Source of the DNA: JAWKZG01 sp041396125
GTDB lineage: Bacteria; Pseudomonadota; Gammaproteobacteria; Competibacterales; Competibacteraceae
Reading direction: 5' to 3'
NCBI GenBank assembly: GCA_041396125.1
Contig: JAWKZG010000007.1
Location: 210,580 to 274,579 of the forward strand
DNA length: 64,000 nt
The notes beneath the pieces were generated by a model, which was not told where the DNA came from, did no database searches, and saw only the letters and a program-made list of their open reading frames with translations. Below, piece after piece: positions 1 to 8,629 of the stretch; the stretch's first letter is position 1; each line of letters begins with the position of its first letter. The position numbers were made by a program, and so were the translations under genes.

Positions 1-652
1 CCAGCCAGATGAATCTCCTGCACAAATTCGGCCGGAACCTGAGCCAGGAAATCAGCGGCGGTAAAGCCGTGGTTACAGGCATTAACATACACATTATTGA
101 TATCCAGCAACAGACCGCAGCCGGCGCGCCGGGCCAGCGCTGCGAAGAATTCCCATTCCGGGATATCGCTGATGCTGAATTCCAGATAACTGGAGACGTT
201 TTCGATCAGAATCTGCCGCCCCAGATAATCCTGCACCTGCAAGACCCGCTCTACCATGTAATCGAGCGCTTCAGCGGTGTAAGGGAGCGGGAGTAAATCG
301 TTCAGATAGCGATCACCGGCGGAACCCCAGGATAAATGTTCCGAGACCAGACCAGGCTGAAACCGGTCGATAAGGTGTTTCAAACGGCTTAAGTGGGTTT
401 TGCTGAGAGGATCAGTTGAACCCAGAGACAAGCCAACACCGTGCATACTGAGTGGATAGAGTGCACGCACCTGTTCCAGCAGTTGCAGCGGTTTGCCGCC
501 GTCGGCAAAGAAATTTTCGGGGTGAATTCCAGCCAGGCTGTGGCTGGACGGGTTTGTAGCAAGGCGTCGTGGTGTGCGCTGCGCAAGCCAATCCCGGCAT
601 GCGCCGGGATGGTTGCGGGAGCCCTGCCGGGTGCAGTTTGCTCCTGAAACAT
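1..652 (-). CDS. bufB: DUF692/MNIO-family bufferin-modifying enzyme, partial and frameshifted
   Basis: The reverse strand encodes an N-terminal piece of a DUF692 (UPF0276, MNIO family) protein. Its hallmarks appear in order: PAHAGIGLRSAHHD, then ENFF after a frame correction, YPLSMHGVGLSLGS, LVSEHLSWGS, YLNDLLPLPY, ILIENVSSYL and LLLDINNVYVNACNHGF. The family is multinuclear non-heme-iron enzymes that modify cysteines of small peptides. Here the partner is the DUF2282 peptide whose stop lies 17 bases upstream. The gene runs off the left edge. One base appears to be missing in the CGGGG run at 515-521: adding one C/G there joins the two frames exactly at EFTP-ENFF. The start at 652 (MFQEQ) is the nearest ATG after bufA, although its ribosome site is weak. 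Confidence 0.85.
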
Positions 653-669
653 AAAGCCTGCCGTAACGC

Positions 670-930
670 TTAGGTTGCTTTGGTGCTGCCGCCGACGATT
701 TTGTCGCAGGTACCGGCTGGGACATACAGCCATTCGCCGCCGCTGGCATCAGCGGTGGACTGACCAGCACAGGAGTGGCTGCCGTCTGCTGCAGCGCAGT
801 CATTCTGACCGGCTTTGGCGACGCCATGGCATTTTTCCATATCCCCGGCGGCCAAAGATTGCTCGGCAGCGGCCAGACCCATAACGAATAAACCTGCGAT
901 GGCAGAATTAACAACGGCTTTCTTGTTCAT
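670..930 (-). CDS. bufA: DUF2282-family bufferin precursor (BufA1-like), exported metal-binding peptide
   Basis: An 86-residue peptide with a lysine-containing N-terminus, a hydrophobic segment (residues 7-22) and a likely signal-peptidase site near SLAA (25-28). The mature part carries four cysteines at 34, 45, 54 and 75, in the contexts EKCHGVAKAG, NDCAA, SCAGQ and PAGTCDKIVGG. That is the DUF2282 pattern. Bufferins of this type are ribosomally made, modified on cysteine by DUF692 enzymes, and protect against copper or other metal stress in the periplasm. The start at 930 is chosen over the longer ORF because AGGAGA sits just upstream (about 939-944). bufB follows directly. bufC-like and DoxX-like genes, if present, would be beyond the left edge. 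Confidence 0.88.
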   Translation of the reverse strand: MNKKAVVNSAIAGLFVMGLAAAEQSLAAGDMEKCHGVAKAGQNDCAAADGSHSCAGQSTADASGGEWLYVPAGTCDKIVGGSTKAT

Positions 931-1211
931 CAAGTAATCTCCTGTTGAGACAATGAATAGCATGTGAAAGATAGCATATAAAAATCCGTTTCGCTGGCGT
1001 AAAGACCAGCTCGTCGGGGCAGTATAACTGCTTTGCGTTTACACGTACGGCAATCAACTGCGTCCTGGCTGATCCCGTGTTTTTCGAGACCAGTTGATTG
1101 CATATACGGGCTGATTAAAAAGCCAGATGCACCGGATTGGTTTTTTGGTAATAAATTCGTCGGGTGCATGCGTTAAAATAACATCATACTTTGGTTTTGC
1201 ATGGAAAAATT
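931..1211. other. Divergent intergenic region between bufA and ispG
   Basis: No gene is seen. It must hold divergent promoters. For bufA, the reverse strand has TTTACG and TATATG 17 bases apart, about 50 bases upstream of the start, which is only a modest match to sigma-70. I see no clear metal-responsive operator. Confidence 0.4.
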
Positions 1212-2501
1212 ATGTCACTCAGTCCTTATAGTGCGCGTCGTGTCTCAACCCCGGTCCGTATTGGCCCGATTACCGTAGGCGGCGAGCATCCTGTTGTGGT
1301 GCAATCGATGACCAATACCGATACCGCCGACGCGGTAGCCACGGCGGTTCAGGTTGCGCAACTGGCCCGCGCCGGATCGGAACTGGTCCGCATTACGGTC
1401 AATACGGAAGAAGCTGCACGGGCCGTACCCGAAATTCGCGAACGTCTGCAGCGGATGGCTATCGAGGTGCCGCTGATTGGCGATTTTCATTACAACGGTC
1501 ATAAACTGCTGAGCCGCCATCCGGCTTGCGCCGAGGTTTTGGACAAATACCGCATCAATCCGGGCAATGTCGGTCGCGGCAGCAAGAGAGATGACCAATT
1601 CGCCACGATCATCGAATTAGCCTGCCGCTACGAAAAACCGGTTCGGATCGGGGTCAACTGGGGCAGTCTGGATCAGGCGTTGCTGGCCCGCATGATGGAT
1701 GCCAACGCACGCAGTGCCGAGCCATTGGACGCAGTCGCCGTAACCCGTGCGGCGCTGATCACCTCGGCGCTTGAGAATGCCCGGCGCGCAGAAGAACTGG
1801 GGCTGGCGCATGAGCGCATTATCCTGTCGGTAAAAGTCAGCGAGGTGCAGGATTTGATTGCGGTCTACCGCGAAATTGCCCGACATTGCGATTATCCCTT
1901 GCACCTTGGCCTGACTGAAGCCGGTATGGGCAGCAAGGGCATTGTTGCTTCCACGGCCGCCATGGCGGTGCTGCTAAGCGAAGGACTCGGCGATACCATC
2001 CGGGTTTCGCTGACGCCGGAGCCGGGTGGTGAGCGTACGCAGGAGGTCATCGTTGCGCAACAGATTCTGCAATCCATGGGCCTGCGTTCGTTTACGCCGA
2101 TGGTGACGGCCTGTCCGGGCTGTGGTCGCACTAGCAGCGACTACTTTCAACATCTAGCGCAACAGATTCAGCAGTATTTGCGTCAGCAAATGCCGCTCTG
2201 GCGCGACAGCTACCCCGGTGTGGAGGCAATGACGGTAGCCGTTATGGGTTGTGTTGTGAATGGCCCCGGTGAAAGCAAGCGTGCCAATATTGGTATCAGT
2301 CTGCCGGGCACTGGCGAGCGACCGGTAGCCCCCGTGTATGTCGATGGAGAAAAGACCGTTACCCTGAAAGGCGATCATATTGCTGAAGAATTTCAGCAAC
2401 TGGTAGAAGATTACGTTGTGCATCACTACGGCAACCCAAAGGACAATCCCGACAGCAATTCCGTTCAGGGTGAGAATCTGTCAGCTGTGACTGATGTTTA
2501 A
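1212..2501 (+). CDS. ispG: 4-hydroxy-3-methylbut-2-enyl diphosphate synthase
   Basis: This Fe-S enzyme converts MEcPP to HMBPP in the MEP isoprenoid pathway. The 429-residue protein has the N-terminal TIM-barrel signatures VQSMTNTDT and YRINPGNVGRG. C-terminally it has the iron-sulphur ligands ACPGCGRTSSD (about residue 300) and MGCVVNGPGES (about 345). It is longer than the E. coli form and, from memory, closer to the beta/alpha-proteobacterial version (MSLSPYSARRVS start). The ATG at 1212 is preferred over the upstream start at 1191 because it begins the conserved N-terminus and has GGAAAA ahead of it. It stands alone and converges on anmK with a 31-base gap. The C-terminal 15 or so residues are not conserved. 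Confidence 0.96.
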   Translation: MSLSPYSARRVSTPVRIGPITVGGEHPVVVQSMTNTDTADAVATAVQVAQLARAGSELVRITVNTEEAARAVPEIRERLQRMAIEVPLIGDFHYNGHKLLSRHPACAEVLDKYRINPGNVGRGSKRDDQFATIIELACRYEKPVRIGVNWGSLDQALLARMMDANARSAEPLDAVAVTRAALITSALENARRAEELGLAHERIILSVKVSEVQDLIAVYREIARHCDYPLHLGLTEAGMGSKGIVASTAAMAVLLSEGLGDTIRVSLTPEPGGERTQEVIVAQQILQSMGLRSFTPMVTACPGCGRTSSDYFQHLAQQIQQYLRQQMPLWRDSYPGVEAMTVAVMGCVVNGPGESKRANIGISLPGTGERPVAPVYVDGEKTVTLKGDHIAEEFQQLVEDYVVHHYGNPKDNPDSNSVQGENLSAVTDV

Positions 2502-2532
2502 ATCACATATATAAAGCGATTTATAGCCCGTA

Positions 2533-3660
2533 TTACGCGGGATAAATGCCGCCCAAAATGCGCGCGCCCCGGGCACCGGTTACCGCTGGAATATTACCGG
2601 GACGGCCCAGCAAGGTTTGCCGGGCCAGCCAGGCGAAGCCGATAGCCTCCAGATAATCGGGATCAATACCCAGTTGTGCTGTCGAGGCGACATCCACGTC
2701 CGGTAATGCGCGTTGCAGCGCCTGCATAATTGCCGGGTTGCGGACACCGCCGCCACACACGAACAAGGCCGTTGTGGTGGGCGCGTGTTGTCGCAGTGCG
2801 GCACCGATGCTGCTGCCGGTCAGTTCAGCCAGGGTGGCTTGTACGTCGGCAGGCTGCGGAGCAGGATCAATCACCGCGAGTTTTGCCTCCAGCCAATCCA
2901 GGTGAAACACTTCACGGCCCGTACTTTTCGGTGGCGGCAGTGCAAAATACGGATCGCTCATGGCATGCTGCAGCAGGGCCTGGTTGACGTGCCCCGTACT
3001 GGCCCAGGCACCATCGGTGTCCTGTGCCTGATGCAGGTGCCGGGCTGTCCAGACGTCCAGCAGCGCATTGCCGGGGCCGGTGTCGAAACCGCGTACGGTG
3101 CCATCCCGGGAGAGCAGGCTGAGATTGGCAATACCCCCGATATTGACCAGCGCGCGATCAGTCGTCGCATGGCCAAAAAAAGCCGCATGAAAGGCCGGTG
3201 CCAATGGTGCGCCTTGCCCGCCTGCGGCCATATCACGGCGGCGGAAATCCGCTACAACGGTAATCCCGGTCAGTTCAGCCAGTAAGCTTGGGTTGCCAAT
3301 TTGCACCGTATAGGGGAGATCAGCCTGCGGCGCATGCCGCACAGTCTGGCCATGACTGCCAATCGCCTGTACCTGTTCGGCGCGCTGGCCTGTGGTGCTT
3401 AGCAGATTTTTACAGGCGCTGGCGAAAACCTGGACAATGGCATTGTCCAGCGTCGCCAGGCGATGCAATTCATCGGGGCCGGGTCGCGCCAGCGCTAGCA
3501 ATTCGGCCCGTAGCGCTGCGGGAATCGGTTCTTCGTGCTGACCGATGAGTTGCGGTTGATTGCCATTAAATCTAACCAGTACCGCGTCAACCGAATTGAC
3601 GCTGGTACCGGACATCAGGCCGATGAAGCATGCGCTATCATCGAACCCGGCCAAGCTCAT
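2533..3660 (-). CDS. anmK: Anhydro-N-acetylmuramic acid kinase
   Basis: Cell-wall recycling kinase that hydrolyses and phosphorylates 1,6-anhydroMurNAc to MurNAc-6-phosphate. The 375 residues match the usual length. Motifs include IGSHGQTVRH, VADFRRRDMAAGGQGAPL, LVNIGGIANLSLL, RGFDTGPGNALLD, PKSTGREVF and LFVCGGGVRNP. An oddity is the N-terminal ATP loop, which reads SGTSVNSVD, where the family normally has SGTS-x-DG-x-D, so the Asp-Gly pair is replaced by Asn-Ser. The start overlaps the stop of the upstream M23 peptidase gene by four bases (ATGA). The pair is therefore translationally coupled, which fits joint wall turnover and recycling. Confidence 0.95.
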   Translation of the reverse strand: MSLAGFDDSACFIGLMSGTSVNSVDAVLVRFNGNQPQLIGQHEEPIPAALRAELLALARPGPDELHRLATLDNAIVQVFASACKNLLSTTGQRAEQVQAIGSHGQTVRHAPQADLPYTVQIGNPSLLAELTGITVVADFRRRDMAAGGQGAPLAPAFHAAFFGHATTDRALVNIGGIANLSLLSRDGTVRGFDTGPGNALLDVWTARHLHQAQDTDGAWASTGHVNQALLQHAMSDPYFALPPPKSTGREVFHLDWLEAKLAVIDPAPQPADVQATLAELTGSSIGAALRQHAPTTTALFVCGGGVRNPAIMQALQRALPDVDVASTAQLGIDPDYLEAIGFAWLARQTLLGRPGNIPAVTGARGARILGGIYPA

Positions 3661-5042
3661 TGCCCGCTGGCCGTGCTGTTCAAAGCCAGCTGGGTGCGCT
3701 GATGGAGGTCAAGCTGGGCCAGTAATAACTGGGTTTTTTGCTGGAAACGGGCGCGCTGCTGGCCTTTTAACGGGGGATCGCCGGGAAGCGCAACAGTCAG
3801 CGGGTTACGCGGCTGATCGTTGACGCGGAATTCGTAGTGCACATGGTTACCGGTTGCCAGGCCGGTGCGACCGACATAGCCAATAACCTGACCTTTACTG
3901 ACACTCGAGCCTGCCTGTAACTCTTTGTTGAAGCGGGACATATGCCCGTACAAAGTGGTGTAACCCCGGCCATGATCAAGCACGATGGTTTTACCATAGC
4001 CGGATTGCCAGCCGAGGTCCTGCACAATGCCATCGCCCACGGCCCGAATCGGGGTACCGGCTGGTGCCGCCAAATCAACGCCTTTATGAGGGCGTCGTAC
4101 GCCAAGCAGGGGATGACGGCGAGACAGATTAAAGCGGGAAGATATTTTATCGAAGCGGACGGGATAACGCAGGAAGGCGGGGCGCAGGCTTTCACCTTGC
4201 GGGGTGTAATAACGCAGCTCGCCACTGCTGTCACGAAAGCCGACAACCCGGAACTGGCGATCCCGCTGAACCAGATCAATAGCGAGAATATCGCCATCAC
4301 CAATTTTTTCGCCGGAGAAGAAATCCTCTTCAAACAAAATAGTAAACGAAGCGCCAGGCTGCAAATCAGTGCTCAGATCCAGGCGCTTTCCAACAATACT
4401 TTGCAGTTGCTTAAACAGATGTTCTGACAAACCGGCGGCACGGACATCCGCAGGAAAAGAGCGGCGTACAGTGGCGGCTACAAAAGAAGGGCGTTTTTCG
4501 ATGAAGTGACGGAATTTGCCGACCTTGAAGTGATTGCCTTCGCGGAATAAACGCAGTGCGCTGTCCCGTTGCGAGGTACGTACCAGCTCGACCAGCTCGC
4601 CGCCGTCATCGGTGCGGATTTTGAATGTTTCGCCCGGTTTCAGTAATGCCAGCGATTTGCTTTCACGGCAACAGGCCATGAGAGAATAGAGGTCGTCAGC
4701 CTTGAGGCCAAGACGGTTGAATATCCGCGATAGATTATCACCAGGTTGCACGGTTGCTGTGGTCCAGGCATTGGCATCAAGCGGCTCGCTGGCCTGGTAA
4801 AGTGAGGCTTGTGCCGCATCCGGCAAGGGCAGCGCCACTTCAATTTCAATCGGTTTTTCGAAACTGTTACTGATCTGCAGAGGCTCTGCCGGTAAGCCGA
4901 ACGCCATGGCTGCTACAACGCTGGCGACGAGCAGCGCCGTTAGATGCGTCCATATGCTGAGACCCGCGTGGGTGCGGTCGTGTGAGGTCCTGGCGTGTTT
5001 TGCAGGCACACGAACGGCTTGTTGTGAGGTTTTAGTAAACAT
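3657..5042 (-). CDS. M23-family murein DD-endopeptidase, MepM-like
   Basis: A 461-residue envelope peptidase. It has an N-terminal cytoplasmic stretch and one hydrophobic segment (about residues 31-50). A LysM/OapA-like region follows (VQPGDNLSRIFNRLGL, about residues 97-112). The C-terminal LytM/M23 domain shows zinc and catalytic motifs HKGVDLAAPAGTPI, TLYGHMSRF and GNHVHYEFR. MepM cleaves D-Ala-mDAP crosslinks during wall growth. It is the first gene of a two-gene operon with anmK. The usual neighbour tyrS is not in the gap upstream. Confidence 0.9.
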   Translation of the reverse strand: MFTKTSQQAVRVPAKHARTSHDRTHAGLSIWTHLTALLVASVVAAMAFGLPAEPLQISNSFEKPIEIEVALPLPDAAQASLYQASEPLDANAWTTATVQPGDNLSRIFNRLGLKADDLYSLMACCRESKSLALLKPGETFKIRTDDGGELVELVRTSQRDSALRLFREGNHFKVGKFRHFIEKRPSFVAATVRRSFPADVRAAGLSEHLFKQLQSIVGKRLDLSTDLQPGASFTILFEEDFFSGEKIGDGDILAIDLVQRDRQFRVVGFRDSSGELRYYTPQGESLRPAFLRYPVRFDKISSRFNLSRRHPLLGVRRPHKGVDLAAPAGTPIRAVGDGIVQDLGWQSGYGKTIVLDHGRGYTTLYGHMSRFNKELQAGSSVSKGQVIGYVGRTGLATGNHVHYEFRVNDQPRNPLTVALPGDPPLKGQQRARFQQKTQLLLAQLDLHQRTQLALNSTASGQ

Positions 5043-5080
5043 ACCTAGCGCGTGTAGATTCGTTAATTATGATGGAGGTA

Positions 5081-5109
5081 AATCTAACTAAGTCTTATCG
5101 GCAGGTCAA
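5081..5109 (-). promoter_or_regulatory. Predicted sigma-70 promoter of mepM-anmK
   Basis: On the reverse strand TTGACC (5104-5109) and TAGATT (5081-5086) are separated by exactly 17 bases, about 40 bases upstream of the mepM-like start. This is a good vegetative promoter match; the assignment is inferred. Confidence 0.55.
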
Positions 5110-5457
5110 CAGTAAGGCTTTGTAATAAAAACATTATTTGTTGTTTAAATGCTAAAATCTGTATCATTTTAGCTATTGTTGTCGACGTATGATGCGCGCC
5201 TGTTCACCGCATAAATATTCGTAGTCGCGCTGGACTGCGGTCAAAACGTATTGATCCGCTTTGCTGCTGTGCAGCATAATCGACGACAGCTGAGCGCGGC
5301 CAATGGATTTTTTGCTTAAGCCAGTTATATTAGTGAGTCATGAGGTGAGCGGGCAGGTAAGCACGTTTTGCCGGGCGCTCCTTATGAGGGATAAGGCCTC
5401 TGAGGTGAATTAACATTTTTTTCCCGCTCTTAGCGGTGCTAACGATGGGTTAACTTA
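5110..5457. other. Intergenic region upstream of coaD
   Basis: About 350 bases between the mepM-anmK promoter and coaD. No ORF with coding character and no recognisable RNA gene. The part near 5120-5180 is AT-rich and may hold the coaD promoter, but I cannot pick one convincingly. Confidence 0.4.
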
Positions 5458-5952
5458 ATGGGCATTATCGCGATTTATCCGGGCACCTTTGATCCGATCA
5501 CTAAAGGCCATACTGATATTGTGCAACGAGGGGTTCGCATGTTCGATCGCCTGGTTGTTGCCATAGCGCCAAATAAGGCCAAGAACCCATTGTTTTCGCT
5601 GGAAGAGCGCGTGGCGCTGGTCGAATCGGTGCTGGCGGATATCCCCAATGTGGAAGTGCGAAGTTTTGATAATCTGCTGGTTGATTTTGCCCATTCGGTC
5701 GGTGCGAATGTGATTTTGCGGGGGCTGCGGGCTGTCTCGGATTTCGAGTATGAGTTTCAGCTGGCCGGGATGAACAGACGCCTGGCGCCGGATATTGAAA
5801 CCACATTTCTGACACCGGCTGAACAATATGCTTTTTTGTCGTCCAGCATGATCAGAGAAATTGCCCTGCTGGGTGGTGATATTTCACCCTTTGTTGACTC
5901 ACAGGTTAAACTTGCGCTGGATCAGAAATTCGGCAAAGCGGCGCAGTCATAA
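5458..5952 (+). CDS. coaD: Phosphopantetheine adenylyltransferase
   Basis: Penultimate step of coenzyme A synthesis: 4'-phosphopantetheine plus ATP gives dephospho-CoA. The 164 residues have the nucleotidyltransferase motif YPGTFDPITKGH near the N-terminus, ILRGLRAVSDFEYE in the middle and FLSSSMIRE (about 127-135). The length and ends match the family. It is followed after 65 bases by a ferredoxin gene in the same direction, the coaD-yfhL-like arrangement common in gammaproteobacteria. Confidence 0.97.
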   Translation: MGIIAIYPGTFDPITKGHTDIVQRGVRMFDRLVVAIAPNKAKNPLFSLEERVALVESVLADIPNVEVRSFDNLLVDFAHSVGANVILRGLRAVSDFEYEFQLAGMNRRLAPDIETTFLTPAEQYAFLSSSMIREIALLGGDISPFVDSQVKLALDQKFGKAAQS

Positions 5953-6017
5953 CGCTGCGGCGGCTTTTGCAGCAGCGATCCGGAAAAAGTCCGGAATATA
6001 AGTTAAGGAGTGATGCG

Positions 6018-6281
6018 ATGGCACTGATGATTACTGATGAATGTATTAATTGCGATGTGTGCGAGCCTGAGTGCCCCAATCAGGCTATTTATCAGGGCGA
6101 GGAAATCTACGAAATTGATCCTGATCGCTGCACCGAGTGTGTCGGTCATTTTGATCAGCCGCAATGTCAGATTGTATGTCCTGTTGATTGCATTCCGTTT
6201 AATCCGGATCGGCAGGAAACACAGGAACAGTTGTTGCAGAAATACCAGCGTCTGACCGACGAGACCGCTACCGCAGAGTAA
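6018..6281 (+). CDS. 2[4Fe-4S] ferredoxin, YfhL family
   Basis: An 87-residue ferredoxin. The first cluster motif is CINCDVCEPECPNQAI. The second begins CTECVGHFDQPQC and ends CPVDCI, with the extended spacing between cysteines typical of the YfhL/FdxA-like group. The start at 6018 is fixed by AAGGAG at 6005-6010; the longer upstream reading lacks conserved residues. The redox partner is not known from the sequence. It converges on ubiB. Confidence 0.93.
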   Translation: MALMITDECINCDVCEPECPNQAIYQGEEIYEIDPDRCTECVGHFDQPQCQIVCPVDCIPFNPDRQETQEQLLQKYQRLTDETATAE

Positions 6282-6304
6282 ACCGCCCTTATGCGTGGTA
6301 AGGT

Positions 6305-7984
6305 TCAGTTTTCGCTGGGCCAGGCCGCCAGCAGAAACAGAGCCCCCAGCGCGCCAGCAACCCAGCTTAGCAGCGGAGCTTCTCCCAGCATGACAGGGTG
6401 ATACCCGTCCAGTGCCAGAATCAGGGCTGCTACGATCAATAGTGAGGCCCCAAGAATGGCGAAAATATTACGCCGGTTGGCAGCCCGGATTTCATGCCGC
6501 AGTTTGTCAATTTCCTGCGCCTGCAGTTCCAGTTTCAAGTGTCCGCTTTGTGCTTTATGCAGTAAATCCTGGGCCAGTAAGGGCATATCCGGCAGGCGTT
6601 CCAGCAGGGTTGGCAGATTTAGTTTGAGCTTGTTGAAAAACGCTTTCGGACCGATGCGTTCGCGCATCCAGTTTTCCAAAAACGGTTTGGCAGTTTTCCA
6701 AAGATCCAGATCCGGGTCCAGCTGACGGCCCAGTCCCTCGATATTGAGCAGCGTTTTCTGCAATAGCACCAACTGCGGCTGAACTTCCATATTGAAGCGC
6801 CGGGCTGTCTGGAACAGGGTCAGCAAAAATGCACCGAATGAAATCTCCCGCAGGGGGCGGTCAAAGATCGGTTCGGAGACTGTGCGGATAGCCGATTCGA
6901 ATTCATCTACCCGGGTATCCGCCGGTACCCAACCGGATTCGATGTGCAGTTCCGCCACATGGCGGTAATCCCGGCGAAAAAAGGCCAGGAAATTTTCTGC
7001 CAGATAATGTTGGTCGGTGGGGCTCAGGGTGCCGATGATGCCAAAATCAACCGCGATGTATTTGGGATTCTGCGGGTCGCTGGCGTCTACAAAAATATTG
7101 CCGGGATGCATATCGGCATGAAAAAAACTGTCCCGGAACACCTGCGTGAAAAAAATCTCGACGCCCCGTTCCGACAGTTTTTTAAGATCCACGCCAGCTG
7201 CTTTAAGCGCCTCGGTCGAGCCGATGGGAATACCGTTGATACGTTCCATAACCAGCACATTGCGCCGCGTTTGCGGCCAGTGTATGGCAGGGATATAAAG
7301 GGCGGTTGAATTATTAAAATTGCGTTTCAGCTGACTGGCATTGGCGGCTTCGCGTACCAGATCCAGTTCGTCCAGAATGGTTTTTTCATATTCGGCGACC
7401 ACGGCCCGGGGCCGCAGACGGCGGCATTCCCGCCAGTAGCGTTCAGCCAGCTCAGCGATGAAATACATCAAATTCAGATCGCGCCGGATCGTTTTCTCGA
7501 TGGTGGGGCGGACGACTTTGACAATCACTTCCTGACCGTCGTCCAGACGGGCCGCGTGTACCTGTGCAATCGAGGCCGAGGCCAGCGGGGTTTCGTCAAA
7601 ATAGCTGAAAACAGACGTCAGCGGTTTGCCGTAAGCGGCTTCGATGATAGCTGCGGCCTGTTTGCCCGGAAAGGGCGGCACCCGATCCTGCAGTTTGTTT
7701 AATTCCTGGGCGATATCATCCGGCAGCAGATCGCGCCGGGTCGATAATGCCTGGCCGAATTTAACGAAAATCGGGCCGAGTTCTTCCAGTGTCTGCCGGA
7801 TACGCTCGCCCCGGCTGCGCTGATCATCCTTGCGCAGCATGCGCAGCCAGTGCCAGGGGCTGAGGTAACGCAGGAAACTGATCGGGCGGAAAAAATGGGT
7901 AGCCAGGATCAGATCATCCAGACCATTACGCGCCATAACCCAATTAATATACAACAGGCGCAACAGATGACTGGGACGCAGCAT
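6305..7984 (-). CDS. ubiB: Ubiquinone biosynthesis ATPase/atypical kinase
   Basis: UbiB is an ADCK/ABC1-family protein that supports coenzyme Q synthesis in the inner membrane. The 559 residues include the KxGQ motif (FVKFGQALSTRRDLLPDD, about residues 72-89), the alanine-rich loop (ASASIAQVHAARL), the HADMHPGNIFV catalytic segment, AVDFGIIG, and two C-terminal transmembrane helices (about 508-555). It is the last gene of the leftward operon and starts 6 bases after ubiJ ends. Confidence 0.96.
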   Translation of the reverse strand: MLRPSHLLRLLYINWVMARNGLDDLILATHFFRPISFLRYLSPWHWLRMLRKDDQRSRGERIRQTLEELGPIFVKFGQALSTRRDLLPDDIAQELNKLQDRVPPFPGKQAAAIIEAAYGKPLTSVFSYFDETPLASASIAQVHAARLDDGQEVIVKVVRPTIEKTIRRDLNLMYFIAELAERYWRECRRLRPRAVVAEYEKTILDELDLVREAANASQLKRNFNNSTALYIPAIHWPQTRRNVLVMERINGIPIGSTEALKAAGVDLKKLSERGVEIFFTQVFRDSFFHADMHPGNIFVDASDPQNPKYIAVDFGIIGTLSPTDQHYLAENFLAFFRRDYRHVAELHIESGWVPADTRVDEFESAIRTVSEPIFDRPLREISFGAFLLTLFQTARRFNMEVQPQLVLLQKTLLNIEGLGRQLDPDLDLWKTAKPFLENWMRERIGPKAFFNKLKLNLPTLLERLPDMPLLAQDLLHKAQSGHLKLELQAQEIDKLRHEIRAANRRNIFAILGASLLIVAALILALDGYHPVMLGEAPLLSWVAGALGALFLLAAWPSEN

Positions 7985-7990
7985 AAAGTT

Positions 7991-8617
7991 CTAGCGCGCC
8001 ACGCTGTTCAAAGCGTGCTGGACACGCATCAGTCTGGCATCCAGGCGTTCCACAGCATCCCGCAGTTCATCCACATCCTGTAAAAACTGTTGTACGGCAT
8101 GCGGGCTGGGCAGACTCTGGGCTTCGTATTGCAGGTATTCACCCAGATCTGACTGCACGGTGTTCAGTGTTTCCTGTCCCCAGTTAAAGCCGTTGCGCAG
8201 CATATTGCTGATATGGTAGGCAGGGATGTCGCCAAACGCGCGTGCCAGCCATTCCTCCCAGTCACTGTCCCATTCCTGCACCAGCAATTGTAACTGCCGG
8301 GCCAGCTGGATATCACCGTGGATTTCCAGCTCCGGGCCGCTTACCCATTCCCCCTGAGCCAGTTTCAGCAAGGCTGCTGGCGTTGCGCGCAGGGTCAGAT
8401 CGGGCGGGTTTTCGGCCGCGGCGGTGATGCGAATACCGCCGGCACCAGGTTGCAGCACGAATTCCCAATGCGGGCCGGGTAACTGCACCTGGATGATTTT
8501 GTCGTGTAACTGGGTATTCACCGAGGTCATGAAATCGGGCTGCAGGCGCAGCACACTATTCAGTACGGTTTCGATCAGCGTCAACAGCCAGACAGGGGGA
8601 GAGCTAAAAGATGTCAT
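7991..8617 (-). CDS. ubiJ: Ubiquinone biosynthesis accessory factor, SCP2 domain
   Basis: A 208-residue protein with an N-terminal SCP2-like lipid-binding fold (about residues 20-120) and a C-terminal predicted coiled coil (about 160-205). UbiJ helps present hydrophobic ubiquinone intermediates to the Ubi complex together with UbiK. The position between ubiE and ubiB is the standard gammaproteobacterial order and is the main support, because the family diverges in sequence. Confidence 0.88.
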   Translation of the reverse strand: MTSFSSPPVWLLTLIETVLNSVLRLQPDFMTSVNTQLHDKIIQVQLPGPHWEFVLQPGAGGIRITAAAENPPDLTLRATPAALLKLAQGEWVSGPELEIHGDIQLARQLQLLVQEWDSDWEEWLARAFGDIPAYHISNMLRNGFNWGQETLNTVQSDLGEYLQYEAQSLPSPHAVQQFLQDVDELRDAVERLDARLMRVQHALNSVAR

Positions 8618-8629
8618 CAGCGCGGAAGA

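Noticed and set aside
595..615. A perfect palindrome in the bufB start region as another copy of the dispersed repeat
   Set aside because: It encodes the conserved PAHAGIG segment of DUF692 proteins and lacks the repeat's flank, so it is explained by coding sequence.
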